Part shown: in pieces, positions 29,477 through 35,697 of the stretch | Layout: each line of letters begins with the position of its first letter | Numbering within the stretch: the first letter of the stretch is position 1 | Source: an uncultured Alphaproteobacteria bacterium | Lineage (GTDB): Bacteria > Pseudomonadota > Alphaproteobacteria > RF32 > CAG-239 | Direction: 5' to 3' | Length of the DNA stretch: 58,400 nt | NCBI GenBank assembly: GCA_910587405.1 | Contig: CAJUKS010000009.1 | Coordinates: 4,725 to 63,124, forward strand | Notes under the pieces: generated by a model | Seen by the model: only the letters and a program-made list of their open reading frames with translations | Told to the model about the DNA's origin: nothing | The model's database searches: none | Position numbers and translations under genes: made by a program

Positions 29477-29562
29477 GGTTATAGTATAAGTCTAATTTTA
29501 CAATTTGTCAATAGGCAAACGGTATTTAGGCTTGTCAGCTTCTTTCATAGAAAGAAAGGAGC
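29444..29562 (+). promoter_or_regulatory. Leader switch of peptide mRNA, locus C
   Basis: TGAAAGAAG (29444-29452) is perfectly complementary to CTTCTTTCA (29539-29547). The latter also pairs with the ribosome site in the hairpin GCTTCTTTC-N7-GAAAGGAGC (29538-29562). The same exclusive pairing occurs in loci A and B with other sequences. Confidence 0.7.
29483..29511 (-). promoter_or_regulatory. Promoter of antisense RNA, locus C
   Basis: Read leftward, TTGACA (29511-29506), 17 bases, TATACT (29488-29483). It is the best of the three antisense promoters. Confidence 0.8.
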
Positions 29563-29567
29563 AAACA

Positions 29568-29630
29568 ATGATAATAAAGTTTATTATTATCATTAAGAAA
29601 ATCAAAATTTATTTCCTGATTAGGAAGTAG
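29568..29630 (+). CDS. 20-residue basic hydrophobic peptide, locus C (putative type I toxin)
   Basis: The peptide is MIIKFIIIIKKIKIYFLIRK, starting 6 bases after AAGGAG. It differs from the locus A peptide only by Lys for Arg at position 4. Similarity of the two loci begins at the start codon and continues through the terminator, while the leaders have diverged. The gene lies between a holin-class gene and the spanin genes. Confidence 0.8.
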   Translation: MIIKFIIIIKKIKIYFLIRK

Positions 29631-29640
29631 ATTTTGGAGA

Positions 29641-29669
29641 GGAGGGCAAGCAATTGCTCTCCTTTTTTT
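29641..29669 (+). terminator. Terminator of peptide mRNA, locus C
   Basis: GGAGGGCAA-GCAA-TTGCTCTCC gives nine pairs (one G-T) followed by seven T. Confidence 0.85.
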
Positions 29670-29681
29670 GTTGAGGTAAGA

Positions 29682-29912
29682 ATGATAAACAAATTACTCG
29701 GTTGGGCTGTGGGGTTTATGACTGTAGCAGCCCTTTGTTATGCCTTTTATGAGGCGGGGCAAAAGGTTGGCGAATGCCGGGCAAAGATGCAAATAATAGA
29801 GAAACAAGTTGAGGTGGTGAAATATGTTGAAAAGAAAAAGGCGCTTATTCAGAGCCGCCCTAATGCCGGTCGTGATGAACTGCTTAAGCGGATGCGCGCA
29901 GGTCGATTATAG
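29682..29912 (+). CDS. Inner-membrane spanin subunit (Rz-like)
   Basis: The 76-residue product starts MINKLLGWAVGFMTVAALCY, one membrane anchor, followed by a periplasmic coiled coil (AKMQIIEKQVEVVKYVEKKK). The gene for a small lipoprotein begins inside it in another frame, the hallmark of Rz/Rz1 pairs that fuse inner and outer membranes at lysis. It is shorter than lambda Rz. Confidence 0.8.
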   Translation: MINKLLGWAVGFMTVAALCYAFYEAGQKVGECRAKMQIIEKQVEVVKYVEKKKALIQSRPNAGRDELLKRMRAGRL

Positions 29913-30057
29913 TCTGTCTTGTCCGGTGTATCCGGTCGCCGGTCCTAAAGTGGCAGCAGAGCTGGAGAAAGCGAGCTATTCGGAATTTCCGAACACCTGG
30001 GAGTGGATTGGCCGAATTGATAAATTACGGCAGGAACTGGAGGTGTGCGGAAAATGA
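29824..30057 (+). CDS. Outer-membrane spanin lipoprotein (Rz1-like)
   Basis: The 77-residue product starts MLKRKRRLFRAALMPVVMNC. The lipobox CLSGC ends the signal peptide near residue 24, and the mature part contains Pro-rich and helical segments (SLSCPVYPVAGPKVAAELEK). It overlaps the Rz-like gene by 89 bases in another frame. The mature protein would sit in the outer membrane and bind the Rz-like partner. Confidence 0.8.
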   Translation: MLKRKRRLFRAALMPVVMNCLSGCAQVDYSLSCPVYPVAGPKVAAELEKASYSEFPNTWEWIGRIDKLRQELEVCGK

Positions 30058-30227
30058 AGTTTTGGGTATATCGTCCGGACAAGGCGAACAAAAGCGAAGT
30101 AGATTTGAGTTTGTTATACTCTCCGCGCGGGTTAACCTATTGGCAGGAAAAGGAACGGGAGGACGCCATGAAACAGCCGCCGGCGCCCGTTTTTAAAAAG
30201 CCGCATCAAGTAGAAGTGCCGGGGTGA
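30054..30227 (+). CDS. Small hypothetical protein after the spanins
   Basis: The 57-residue product starts MKFWVYRPDKANKSEVDLSL and overlaps the Rz1-like gene by 4 bases, so it belongs to the lysis operon. It is polar and has a Pro/Lys-rich end (KQPPAPVFKKPHQVEVPG). Its last 22 bases overlap the end of the opposite gene. No family is recognised. Confidence 0.5.
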   Translation: MKFWVYRPDKANKSEVDLSLLYSPRGLTYWQEKEREDAMKQPPAPVFKKPHQVEVPG

Positions 30228-31177
30228 GAGATTTTGTTTGAATTTACTCGGTAAATTTCATTATTGGAGATTTTTGGCGTTAGTGTATATGAAGTTGCCG
30301 TATGATCATTTTTTAAATGAATGAGCATAAACCTAGGATTACCTGCCAGAGAATTTATCAGTAACTCTAAATGTTTATTTTTATCCAACTGCTTGGTCTC
30401 AAGATTAAAAGAAGATATTGTTCCGGTAATAATGTCTGGATAACTGATTAATCCATCAAACTGGAAATTATTATTTTCATCTTCTACGGCATAACTCATT
30501 TTTACAGGATTGGCTCTGCCTTTTAATAAAAAGCATTGTTTAATGTTAACGTAATGGAAAATAACTCCTTCTGCCAAGTTGTTTAATGCTCCTCTGTCGG
30601 ATACCCAATATACGCTTTTTGCATTGTTTTTTATTGCTAAAAATTCTATAAAATGAGACACAATAGAACTGATTAGGATAAAATTTTTCACTAATTTTTT
30701 ATTAAAACTTTTTTGCTTCAGATATTCAATCAGCTTTTTAAGAGATATTCCGGCTGATTGATTTTCAGGAACAGAAGTGTTGTTTTTTATATATGTTTTT
30801 AAATTTTCTTGTATTTTTAGGAAATCTTCATCACTGACAGTTAAATAATTTTTCTCTATCACAAAAGAAATTGTAAAGAAATACTTATCATCTCTTATTG
30901 TTTTTAAAACTTCATCCGGTACATTTGTCATTTGTTTTAAGTCTTTAAATTTTTTGCGGGATAAATGATTTGCAATATCGGATGGTGAAGCAAGTGGGCA
31001 TAGAGTAAAAGTTGCGGTAGGTGATGGCTTATTTTTATCAAATAAACAATAATCACTCAGGATATACCAATAATGCGGAACATATCGCATATGTAAAATC
31101 TCTTTTATCCCTTTTGTATATGATTTCCATAATTCTAAAAACTTTTTATCTTGAGAAAAAAGAGTTTTATTATTCAT
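30206..31177 (-). CDS. AT-rich accessory (moron) gene, unknown function
   Basis: The 323-residue product starts MNNKTLFSQDKKFLELWKSY. It is soluble and mixed alpha/beta; possible core segments are ESLAIK-like helices near 175-190 (SSIVSHFIEFLAIKNNAKSV) and YWVSDRGALNNLAEGVIFHY. It is read opposite to the late genes and is far more AT-rich than they are, as expected of a gene acquired singly and expressed in the lysogen. Such positions between lysis genes and the phage end often hold defence or exclusion genes. I do not recognise a catalytic motif. Confidence 0.7.
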   Translation of the reverse strand: MNNKTLFSQDKKFLELWKSYTKGIKEILHMRYVPHYWYILSDYCLFDKNKPSPTATFTLCPLASPSDIANHLSRKKFKDLKQMTNVPDEVLKTIRDDKYFFTISFVIEKNYLTVSDEDFLKIQENLKTYIKNNTSVPENQSAGISLKKLIEYLKQKSFNKKLVKNFILISSIVSHFIEFLAIKNNAKSVYWVSDRGALNNLAEGVIFHYVNIKQCFLLKGRANPVKMSYAVEDENNNFQFDGLISYPDIITGTISSFNLETKQLDKNKHLELLINSLAGNPRFMLIHLKNDHTATSYTLTPKISNNEIYRVNSNKISHPGTST

Positions 31178-31297
31178 AGGACAGCCTCATTTTTTATGTC
31201 TTTCTTTTTATTTGATATAAAATGTAAAAAATATATAAAACAATTAATAATAGATTTGTCCACTCTTTTTTATAAACAATCACTTTTTGCAATCAAT

Positions 31298-31326
31298 TTG
31301 ACTTATATTAATAATTGGTATATAAG
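31298..31326 (+). promoter_or_regulatory. Promoter of the secreted-protein operon
   Basis: TTGACT (31298-31303), 17 bases, TATAAG (31321-31326). It lies in an AT-rich gap and no operator of the repressor type overlaps it, so expression in the lysogen is expected. Confidence 0.7.
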
Positions 31327-31361
31327 AAAAATATTCTATTAATAATAGCAGTGAGGATGTT

Positions 31362-31631
31362 ATGAAAAAACTATTGATTATTGTAGCCTGTCTGTTGTGG
31401 GCAGGAACAGCCGAAGCGCAAAGCGCTAATTTTATACGTGGCTACTATAAACCAAGCAGCAACACTTATGTGGCACCACATTACCGAAGCAGAGCCAACA
31501 ATACACGGCTTGATAACTATAGCACCAAAGGGAATACCAATCCGTTCAGCGGGGCTAAGGGCTATAAGCCCGCCTACAAAATGCCGTCATATAAAGCGCC
31601 CAGAATACGCGCGCCGAAACTGAAATGGTGA
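31362..31631 (+). CDS. Small secreted basic protein
   Basis: The 89-residue product starts with a signal peptide (MKKLLIIVACLLWAGTAEAQ). The mature part is basic and rich in Tyr, Asn and Pro; YYKPSSNTYVAPHYRSRANN and NYSTKGNTNPFSG follow a pattern common in small exported proteins of Proteobacteria (VAPHYR....N.YSt.GN.NP). It is the first gene of an operon of envelope proteins likely expressed in the lysogen. Confidence 0.75.
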   Translation: MKKLLIIVACLLWAGTAEAQSANFIRGYYKPSSNTYVAPHYRSRANNTRLDNYSTKGNTNPFSGAKGYKPAYKMPSYKAPRIRAPKLKW

Positions 31632-31641
31632 GGGTACTAAG

Positions 31642-31824
31642 ATGAAAAAAATTTTAATTTTACTGGTATTTTGGGGATTTCCGGTAATGGCTTGGGATGG
31701 TTATGACTATTCCAATGGGGCTTATATTGAGATAGAGCAAGGTAATTTGGTTCGTGAAGGCGAAGATATTGAAATTTATGATTATGATACGGGAGAATAT
31801 CGCACTTTTGAAATGGAGGATTGA
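31642..31824 (+). CDS. DUF5334-like secreted acidic protein
   Basis: The 60-residue product starts MKKILILLVFWGFPVMAWDG with a signal peptide to about residue 17. The mature part WDGYDYSNGAYIEIEQGNLV followed by GEDIEIYDYDTGEYRTFEME matches the DUF5334 pattern. It would be periplasmic or exported; its function is unknown. Confidence 0.75.
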   Translation: MKKILILLVFWGFPVMAWDGYDYSNGAYIEIEQGNLVREGEDIEIYDYDTGEYRTFEMED

Positions 31825-31826
31825 GG

Positions 31827-32072
31827 ATGAAAAAGATAAAATTGCAAATTTTCGGAGAAAAAGTTGTTGAGGGGAATCCTTTGGCATATATACCTGATTT
31901 TTCAAAAATTGTTGAAAGGGAAGTTGAGGTAGATAAAATTATAAAAATTGTTGAACGGTTTAAGGGACAGACCACTATCAATTTAGCTGACGGAACGTGT
32001 TTTGCATTGCCGGAATCTAAAGAAGAGATAGAACGCAAGATTGAAGAAGCGACAACTTCTGAGACTATTTGA
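31827..32072 (+). CDS. Small protein of the secreted-protein operon
   Basis: The 81-residue product starts MKKIKLQIFGEKVVEGNPLA with TTGAGG directly upstream. It has no signal peptide and may form a small beta domain (RFKGQTTINLADGTCFALPE). It lies 2 bases after the DUF5334-like gene. Confidence 0.6.
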   Translation: MKKIKLQIFGEKVVEGNPLAYIPDFSKIVEREVEVDKIIKIVERFKGQTTINLADGTCFALPESKEEIERKIEEATTSETI

Positions 32073-32092
32073 AAGAAGCGGAGGAATAAACT

Positions 32093-32629
32093 ATGCTAAA
32101 TATGATAAAAAATATTTTATTTGTATCTTACCTTAAAAACAAAGGTATAAAACGAATTTGTTTTATATTGGGAGGGCTTCCTTTTATTTTGTGTTTAGTG
32201 ACATTCTTTGTAGAAGGAGCTAGAACACCCGGATATGTTTTAACAGGAATTATTGCATTTTACGTTCCTTTCCTTCTGGCGTCGGCAATGGTCTGGGTCT
32301 ATAGAGGATTTAAAGATAATATAAGCATATCTATGAGTGATTATTTGGTATTAATAAATTCTGTTGAAGTTGTTTTATTTCCTCAATATGAATTTGATGT
32401 ATCTCTGAAACAAAAAAGGGTACATTTTTTCGCAAGAGATTATCTTTATGAGAAAGATACAGTATTGGTATATGTTGGTATTGGAGAAGATAACAAGATT
32501 AGCGATTATGGAAGTATCAATAAAACTCAGGAAGCTTCTGTTCTTGACAATTTGGTCGCTGCAATTATTGAGGGGACATTTGTCGATCATAGAAAAGACA
32601 ACAATGTTTCAGAATGCGATATTGCATAG
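32093..32629 (+). CDS. Two-span membrane protein
   Basis: The 178-residue product starts MLNMIKNILFVSYLKNKGIK. Two membrane segments are visible (ICFILGGLPFILCLVTFFVE and VLTGIIAFYVPFLLASAMVW, residues about 21-41 and 48-70), followed by a cytoplasmic domain of about 100 residues. No family is recognised. It shares the operon with secreted proteins. Confidence 0.65.
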   Translation: MLNMIKNILFVSYLKNKGIKRICFILGGLPFILCLVTFFVEGARTPGYVLTGIIAFYVPFLLASAMVWVYRGFKDNISISMSDYLVLINSVEVVLFPQYEFDVSLKQKRVHFFARDYLYEKDTVLVYVGIGEDNKISDYGSINKTQEASVLDNLVAAIIEGTFVDHRKDNNVSECDIA

Positions 32630-32666
32630 CTAATCGTGCACAAAAAATTTTAGTAAGGAAAAGTAA

Positions 32667-33056
32667 ATGAAAAAAGTTTTGTTTCTCTATTCTTTGTTGG
32701 TAACATTCTCTTTCCAAGTAAAAGCTATGGATGTATATGAGTGTGAAGCATTGGATATTTCAATGAATATTGAAGGAAAATTTGAGCATGATAGGACTTT
32801 TACCGGATATAAATTTGTAATTGATGGCAATGATGCGGTTGTTTTTGAGGGTGACACTGAGATAAATCGTCCGGTTTTGTTACTGAGAAATGAAGAAAAC
32901 AAAATTGATCTGATTGGAGCTGGAGCATTAACAACAGAAATTTTTACAATTGTAAAAAGAGATAAAACCCTTCAGTATGTCAAAACTGGGTATATCAAGG
33001 GGGGATACACTATCATGGGAAATTCTAAATGTCGTTATAAGTCGGTTGACAAGTAA
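32667..33056 (+). CDS. Secreted protein of the accessory operon
   Basis: The 129-residue product starts MKKVLFLYSLLVTFSFQVKA with a clear signal peptide. The mature domain looks beta-rich (RTFTGYKFVIDGNDAVVFEG, AGALTTEIFTIVKRDKTLQY), with two Cys (YECEA and SKCRY) that could form a disulphide. No family is recognised. Confidence 0.65.
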   Translation: MKKVLFLYSLLVTFSFQVKAMDVYECEALDISMNIEGKFEHDRTFTGYKFVIDGNDAVVFEGDTEINRPVLLLRNEENKIDLIGAGALTTEIFTIVKRDKTLQYVKTGYIKGGYTIMGNSKCRYKSVDK

Positions 33057-33104
33057 ATAAATTTGTTTATTATTATAAGTAGAGTTTCAAACCTCTATAA
33101 ACAA

Positions 33105-33140
33105 GCGGATATACCGCCCCCGAAAGATAGGCGTTTTTTT
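33105..33140 (+). terminator. Probable terminator of the secreted-protein operon
   Basis: The hairpin GCGG-ATATA-CCGC (33105-33117) overlaps CGCC...GGCG (33115-33133), which is followed by seven T. Only one can form at a time. The stems are short. Confidence 0.5.
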
Positions 33141-33190
33141 ATGCCTTGTTAATTCATTTTGTTGACCTCAATTTGATTTAACAAGTTTCT

Positions 33191-33272
33191 GCCGGGAGAG
33201 CGTGAATATACCGAATAAACGCTACACGTCTTGTTTCGTGGTTTGAACTCCCGGCGCCTTACGGTTTAAGGC
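33191..33272 (+). ncRNA. Structured leader RNA before the Rha-type gene
   Basis: GCCGGGAG (33191-33198) pairs perfectly with CTCCCGGC (33248-33255). Inside are AGCGT...ACGCT and CACG...CGTG hairpins, giving a three-way junction of 65 nt. A further hairpin GCCTTA-CGGTT-TAAGGC (33256-33272) stacks directly on it. The ribosome site of the next gene follows 20 bases later. An inverted repeat CTTGTTAA...TTAACAAG (33145-33185) precedes it. It may control the Rha-type gene; no known class is recognised. Confidence 0.55.
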
Positions 33273-33301
33273 AAACTTTTTCAAACAAAGGAAACAAGAA
33301 A

Positions 33302-34120
33302 ATGAACAATTTAGTCAAAATCAACCACAATAATCAAGTAACCACAGATTCTTTAACCGTTGCCGACCGTTTCGGTAAACGTCATTGCGATGTGCTTCGC
33401 TCAATTAAGATGTTGAAATGTAGTAAAGAATTTAGCGAACGCAATTTTGCGTTGGCTGAATATTTAGACGAACAAGGCAAACCAAGGACATATTACGATA
33501 TGACTTATGACGGTTGGATGTTTCTTGTTATGGGCTTTACCGGAGAAAAAGCAGCAGAATGGAAAGAGAAGTTTATTGTTGCTTTTCGAGCTATGGAAGC
33601 AAAGTTAAAATCTTTAGAGGTAAGTTCCGATAAACCGGTTGTTGTCTCCGAACACACCCGGGCGCTACCGGCGGGCAAGAAGGAGATTGTGTTATCGGAA
33701 AAAGCCCGGGAAGAGATCGGCGGTATTGTCAAAGCGGTAGTGGTTAAAGCCTTATCGGATAATACCCCGGCGGTGGCTTCTCAAGATTTGATTGCCGATG
33801 CCTGTAAAACGGCGATTGACGAATCGTTTAAGGTGGATATTAAAAACGACAACATCTTTAGTTTGTATAAGTTTGTCAAAAGCGCCTGCCGCAGAGCAGT
33901 GCGGGAGGAAGTATCCAAGCTGCTGCCGCAATTTCCAAAAACAGAACCTTGGGAAGTAAGCGACAGCGACTTACTGTTTCACCTTTACCGTTGGCATAAT
34001 ACCCGCAACAAGGTTGATACGATGCGTTTTCGGGAATTGCACGCACAATGCGATACACTTGCCGATGAAAACACCGATTTGAAGAATCGGCTTCAGCAAA
34101 TCAGCACGTGGATAAAATAA
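33302..34120 (+). CDS. Rha-type phage regulatory protein
   Basis: The 272-residue product starts MNNLVKINHNNQVTTDSLTV. Residues 10-100 form a Phage_pRha domain (VTTDSLTVADRFGKRHCDVL, YYDMTYDGWMFLVMGFTGEK, AAEWKEKFIVAFRAME). The C-terminal part is distinct and ends in a coiled coil (LADENTDLKNRLQQI). Rha was described as a protein that interferes with phage growth in hosts lacking IHF; related proteins act as antirepressors. It has a structured leader. Confidence 0.85.
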   Translation: MNNLVKINHNNQVTTDSLTVADRFGKRHCDVLRSIKMLKCSKEFSERNFALAEYLDEQGKPRTYYDMTYDGWMFLVMGFTGEKAAEWKEKFIVAFRAMEAKLKSLEVSSDKPVVVSEHTRALPAGKKEIVLSEKAREEIGGIVKAVVVKALSDNTPAVASQDLIADACKTAIDESFKVDIKNDNIFSLYKFVKSACRRAVREEVSKLLPQFPKTEPWEVSDSDLLFHLYRWHNTRNKVDTMRFRELHAQCDTLADENTDLKNRLQQISTWIK

Positions 34121-34197
34121 TGCGGTTTGCTGTCGGATTAACGGCCTATGTCCTGGTGTTATGGGTGTTGCCGTACTTAATATTGTGTGTGTTTTAA
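34120..34197 (+). CDS. 25-residue membrane peptide after the Rha-type gene
   Basis: The start overlaps the stop of the preceding gene as TAATG. The peptide starts MRFAVGLTAYVLVLWVLPYL and is almost entirely one membrane segment. Coupled translation is likely. It could be a genuine small protein or a chance frame; overlap and composition favour the first. Confidence 0.45.
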   Translation: MRFAVGLTAYVLVLWVLPYLILCVF

Positions 34198-34200
34198 GAA

Positions 34201-34361
34201 TATGGCTCTAGCTGGCAAGCAAGATATCACGTTCGTAATCTTTGAATACTTGCATCTGTTCCCGGTAGATGGATAATTCGGTATAATTAGTTCGGATACT
34301 GTCCACTATGGGGAGCCATATTGAAAAGCCTTGCGATCTTGTGTCGCAAGGCTTTCTTTTT
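34201..34361 (+). ncRNA. Candidate structured RNA ending in a strong terminator
   Basis: TATGGCTC (34201-34208) pairs perfectly with GAGCCATA (34313-34320), closing a domain of 120 nt with an inner GCAAG...CTTGC stem. Directly after it comes the terminator AAAGCCTTGCGA-TCTTGTG-TCGCAAGGCTTT (34325-34355), 12 perfect pairs, followed by a T-rich tail. No protein-coding frame is convincing in this stretch. A promoter is not obvious, so it may be processed from the upstream transcript. Confidence 0.5.
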
Positions 34362-34400
34362 ATAAAACCATCTATGAAAATAAACTATGGGAGAAGTAGG

Positions 34401-34943
34401 ATGGTGCTGCGACAATTGATATTGAACAGAGAAAATGTAATAAGAGCGTTTTTGTATCTCCTCTGGTGTGCTTTGATCGGAAGTTTGGTCTTGTTTAATT
34501 TTGAAGTAATGTGGGGGACCAACACCCAAGGATGCAGTTGTAATGAGCTGGGGTGGCAATATGGTATGCTCTATAACTGGCAGGCTTGGGGGCGTCCATG
34601 TATTTATTCGGGAGATTTTTATTTTAGAACATATATATCGTATTTGGTAATTTATCTTTTGTTTGACTGTGTGCGGCGCAAAATTTTAGCCTGCAACCCT
34701 TCGATAGCATGGCGGTTGGCGGAGATGAGCGTAGTTTTTGTTCTTTACTGGTCACATATGATTTATCCGCCGGAAAATTTGACGATGTACTATACCTCGT
34801 TTTTAGGCAGTTTGCAGTTTTTATGGCCGTTTTTTGTTCTTGCGGCCGGGGTAAAGTTTTTGTCTCAGCGAGCCGTCGTCTATACGCTTGGTTCACTGAT
34901 CTCGATGTGGGTCATCTTGATTTTGGCCGATATCTTTTTGTAA
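34401..34943 (+). CDS. Polytopic membrane protein, possible moron
   Basis: The 180-residue product starts MVLRQLILNRENVIRAFLYL, with the ATG at 34401 after GGGAGAAG. Four membrane segments are visible (FLYLLWCALIGSLVLFNFEV, TYISYLVIYLLFDCV, FLWPFFVLAAGVKFL, VVYTLGSLISMWVILILADI), with an outside loop containing Cys residues (CSCNELGWQYGMLYNWQAWG). No family is recognised. It is the last rightward gene before a bidirectional terminator. Confidence 0.65.
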   Translation: MVLRQLILNRENVIRAFLYLLWCALIGSLVLFNFEVMWGTNTQGCSCNELGWQYGMLYNWQAWGRPCIYSGDFYFRTYISYLVIYLLFDCVRRKILACNPSIAWRLAEMSVVFVLYWSHMIYPPENLTMYYTSFLGSLQFLWPFFVLAAGVKFLSQRAVVYTLGSLISMWVILILADIFL

Positions 34944-34971
34944 AAGGCAAACGGTAAAAGTTAAGCAAATA

Positions 34972-35002
34972 AAAAGTTCCGGTTATGATACCGGAACTTT
35001 TT
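34972..35002. terminator. Bidirectional terminator between convergent genes
   Basis: AAAAGTTCCGGT-TATGAT-ACCGGAACTTTT has 12 perfect pairs with A and T runs on both sides. It separates the rightward membrane gene from the leftward gene at 35019. Confidence 0.85.
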
Positions 35003-35018
35003 ATTTGATGGCATTTGA

Positions 35019-35543
35019 CTAGATTCGCGTTGCCTCAAGTTCAATAACTTCGAATTTGAGGTACGGAAGCTGATCTTTCCAAAAGTTGTGCAGGTCGATC
35101 TCAAGTTGGTTCTTGATGTCAACAAGATCGTTTTTGGTCTCCGGGATACGAGAACGCAGTAATTCTTCAATCAGCGGGCGATAGAACTTTTCTTTCATTC
35201 CGTTATGATCAAGCCGGAACAGGGCAACCGCATCAATATCCGAACGATTCCAATAACAGGTTTCGATCTTGATTTTGACCCGATATCCTGCCTCTTTCAA
35301 ATTAACGGTATATTTGTCGACGATGACCGGCGAAGTTCCGAAATGCGTGGTTTTATAGTCAAAGTAATCGTAATCGTAATCTTTGATATAAAAACCAAAT
35401 CCCCAATGCAAAACATACTGAGGCTCATCAACCACATGTTCGCCTTTTTTCGCTTTGATGATGTTACCGCTTTCGCATCTGACAAAAACACAACTTATGA
35501 TAATAAGAATGCCTAAAAATAAGCAGGAAAATAATTTTTTCAT
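35019..35543 (-). CDS. Exported protein with an SPFH-like stretch, unknown function
   Basis: The 174-residue product starts MKKLFSCLFLGILIIISCVF, a signal peptide or N-terminal anchor. The later part (VKIKIETCYWNRSDIDAVAL, then SRIPETKNDLVDIKNQLEID and LKFEVIELEATRI) recalls band-7/prohibitin-like proteins, in which a strand and helix are followed by an (I/V)..(A)..I...L end. The similarity is weak. It has its own promoter. It could be host or phage. Confidence 0.5.
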   Translation of the reverse strand: MKKLFSCLFLGILIIISCVFVRCESGNIIKAKKGEHVVDEPQYVLHWGFGFYIKDYDYDYFDYKTTHFGTSPVIVDKYTVNLKEAGYRVKIKIETCYWNRSDIDAVALFRLDHNGMKEKFYRPLIEELLRSRIPETKNDLVDIKNQLEIDLHNFWKDQLPYLKFEVIELEATRI

Positions 35544-35584
35544 GGTATTATTTTTTTATTTATAATAATTTTTTTTCACTCAGA

Positions 35585-35613
35585 ATGATAAACAAAAAAT
35601 TGACAAAAGTCAA
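35585..35613 (-). promoter_or_regulatory. Promoter of the 35019-35543 gene
   Basis: Read leftward, TTGACT (35613-35608), 17 bases, TATCAT (35590-35585). The -35 box lies in the small palindrome TTGAC-AAAA-GTCAA, a possible operator. Confidence 0.6.
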
Positions 35614-35649
35614 CAGATAAAGACGGAACAAGGTTGCTTTTCACAAGAA

Positions 35650-35681
35650 AAACGTCCGGAAGCTGAATTCCGGACGTTTTT
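35650..35681. terminator. Terminator of the 35698-36375 gene
   Basis: AAACGTCCGGAA-GCTGAA-TTCCGGACGTTT has 12 perfect pairs with A and T runs on its sides and can stop leftward transcription from the 36375 gene. Confidence 0.8.
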
Positions 35682-35697
35682 GATCGGTTGGGCTGTT

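Noticed and set aside
33191..33255. tRNA or tRNA-like gene
   Set aside because: The outer stem resembles an acceptor stem, but there is no T arm, the inner loops have wrong sizes, and no anticodon arm fits.
34201..34361. 6S RNA
   Set aside because: Length and closing stem are similar, but no central bubble with open-promoter character could be drawn, and the location in phage accessory DNA does not fit.
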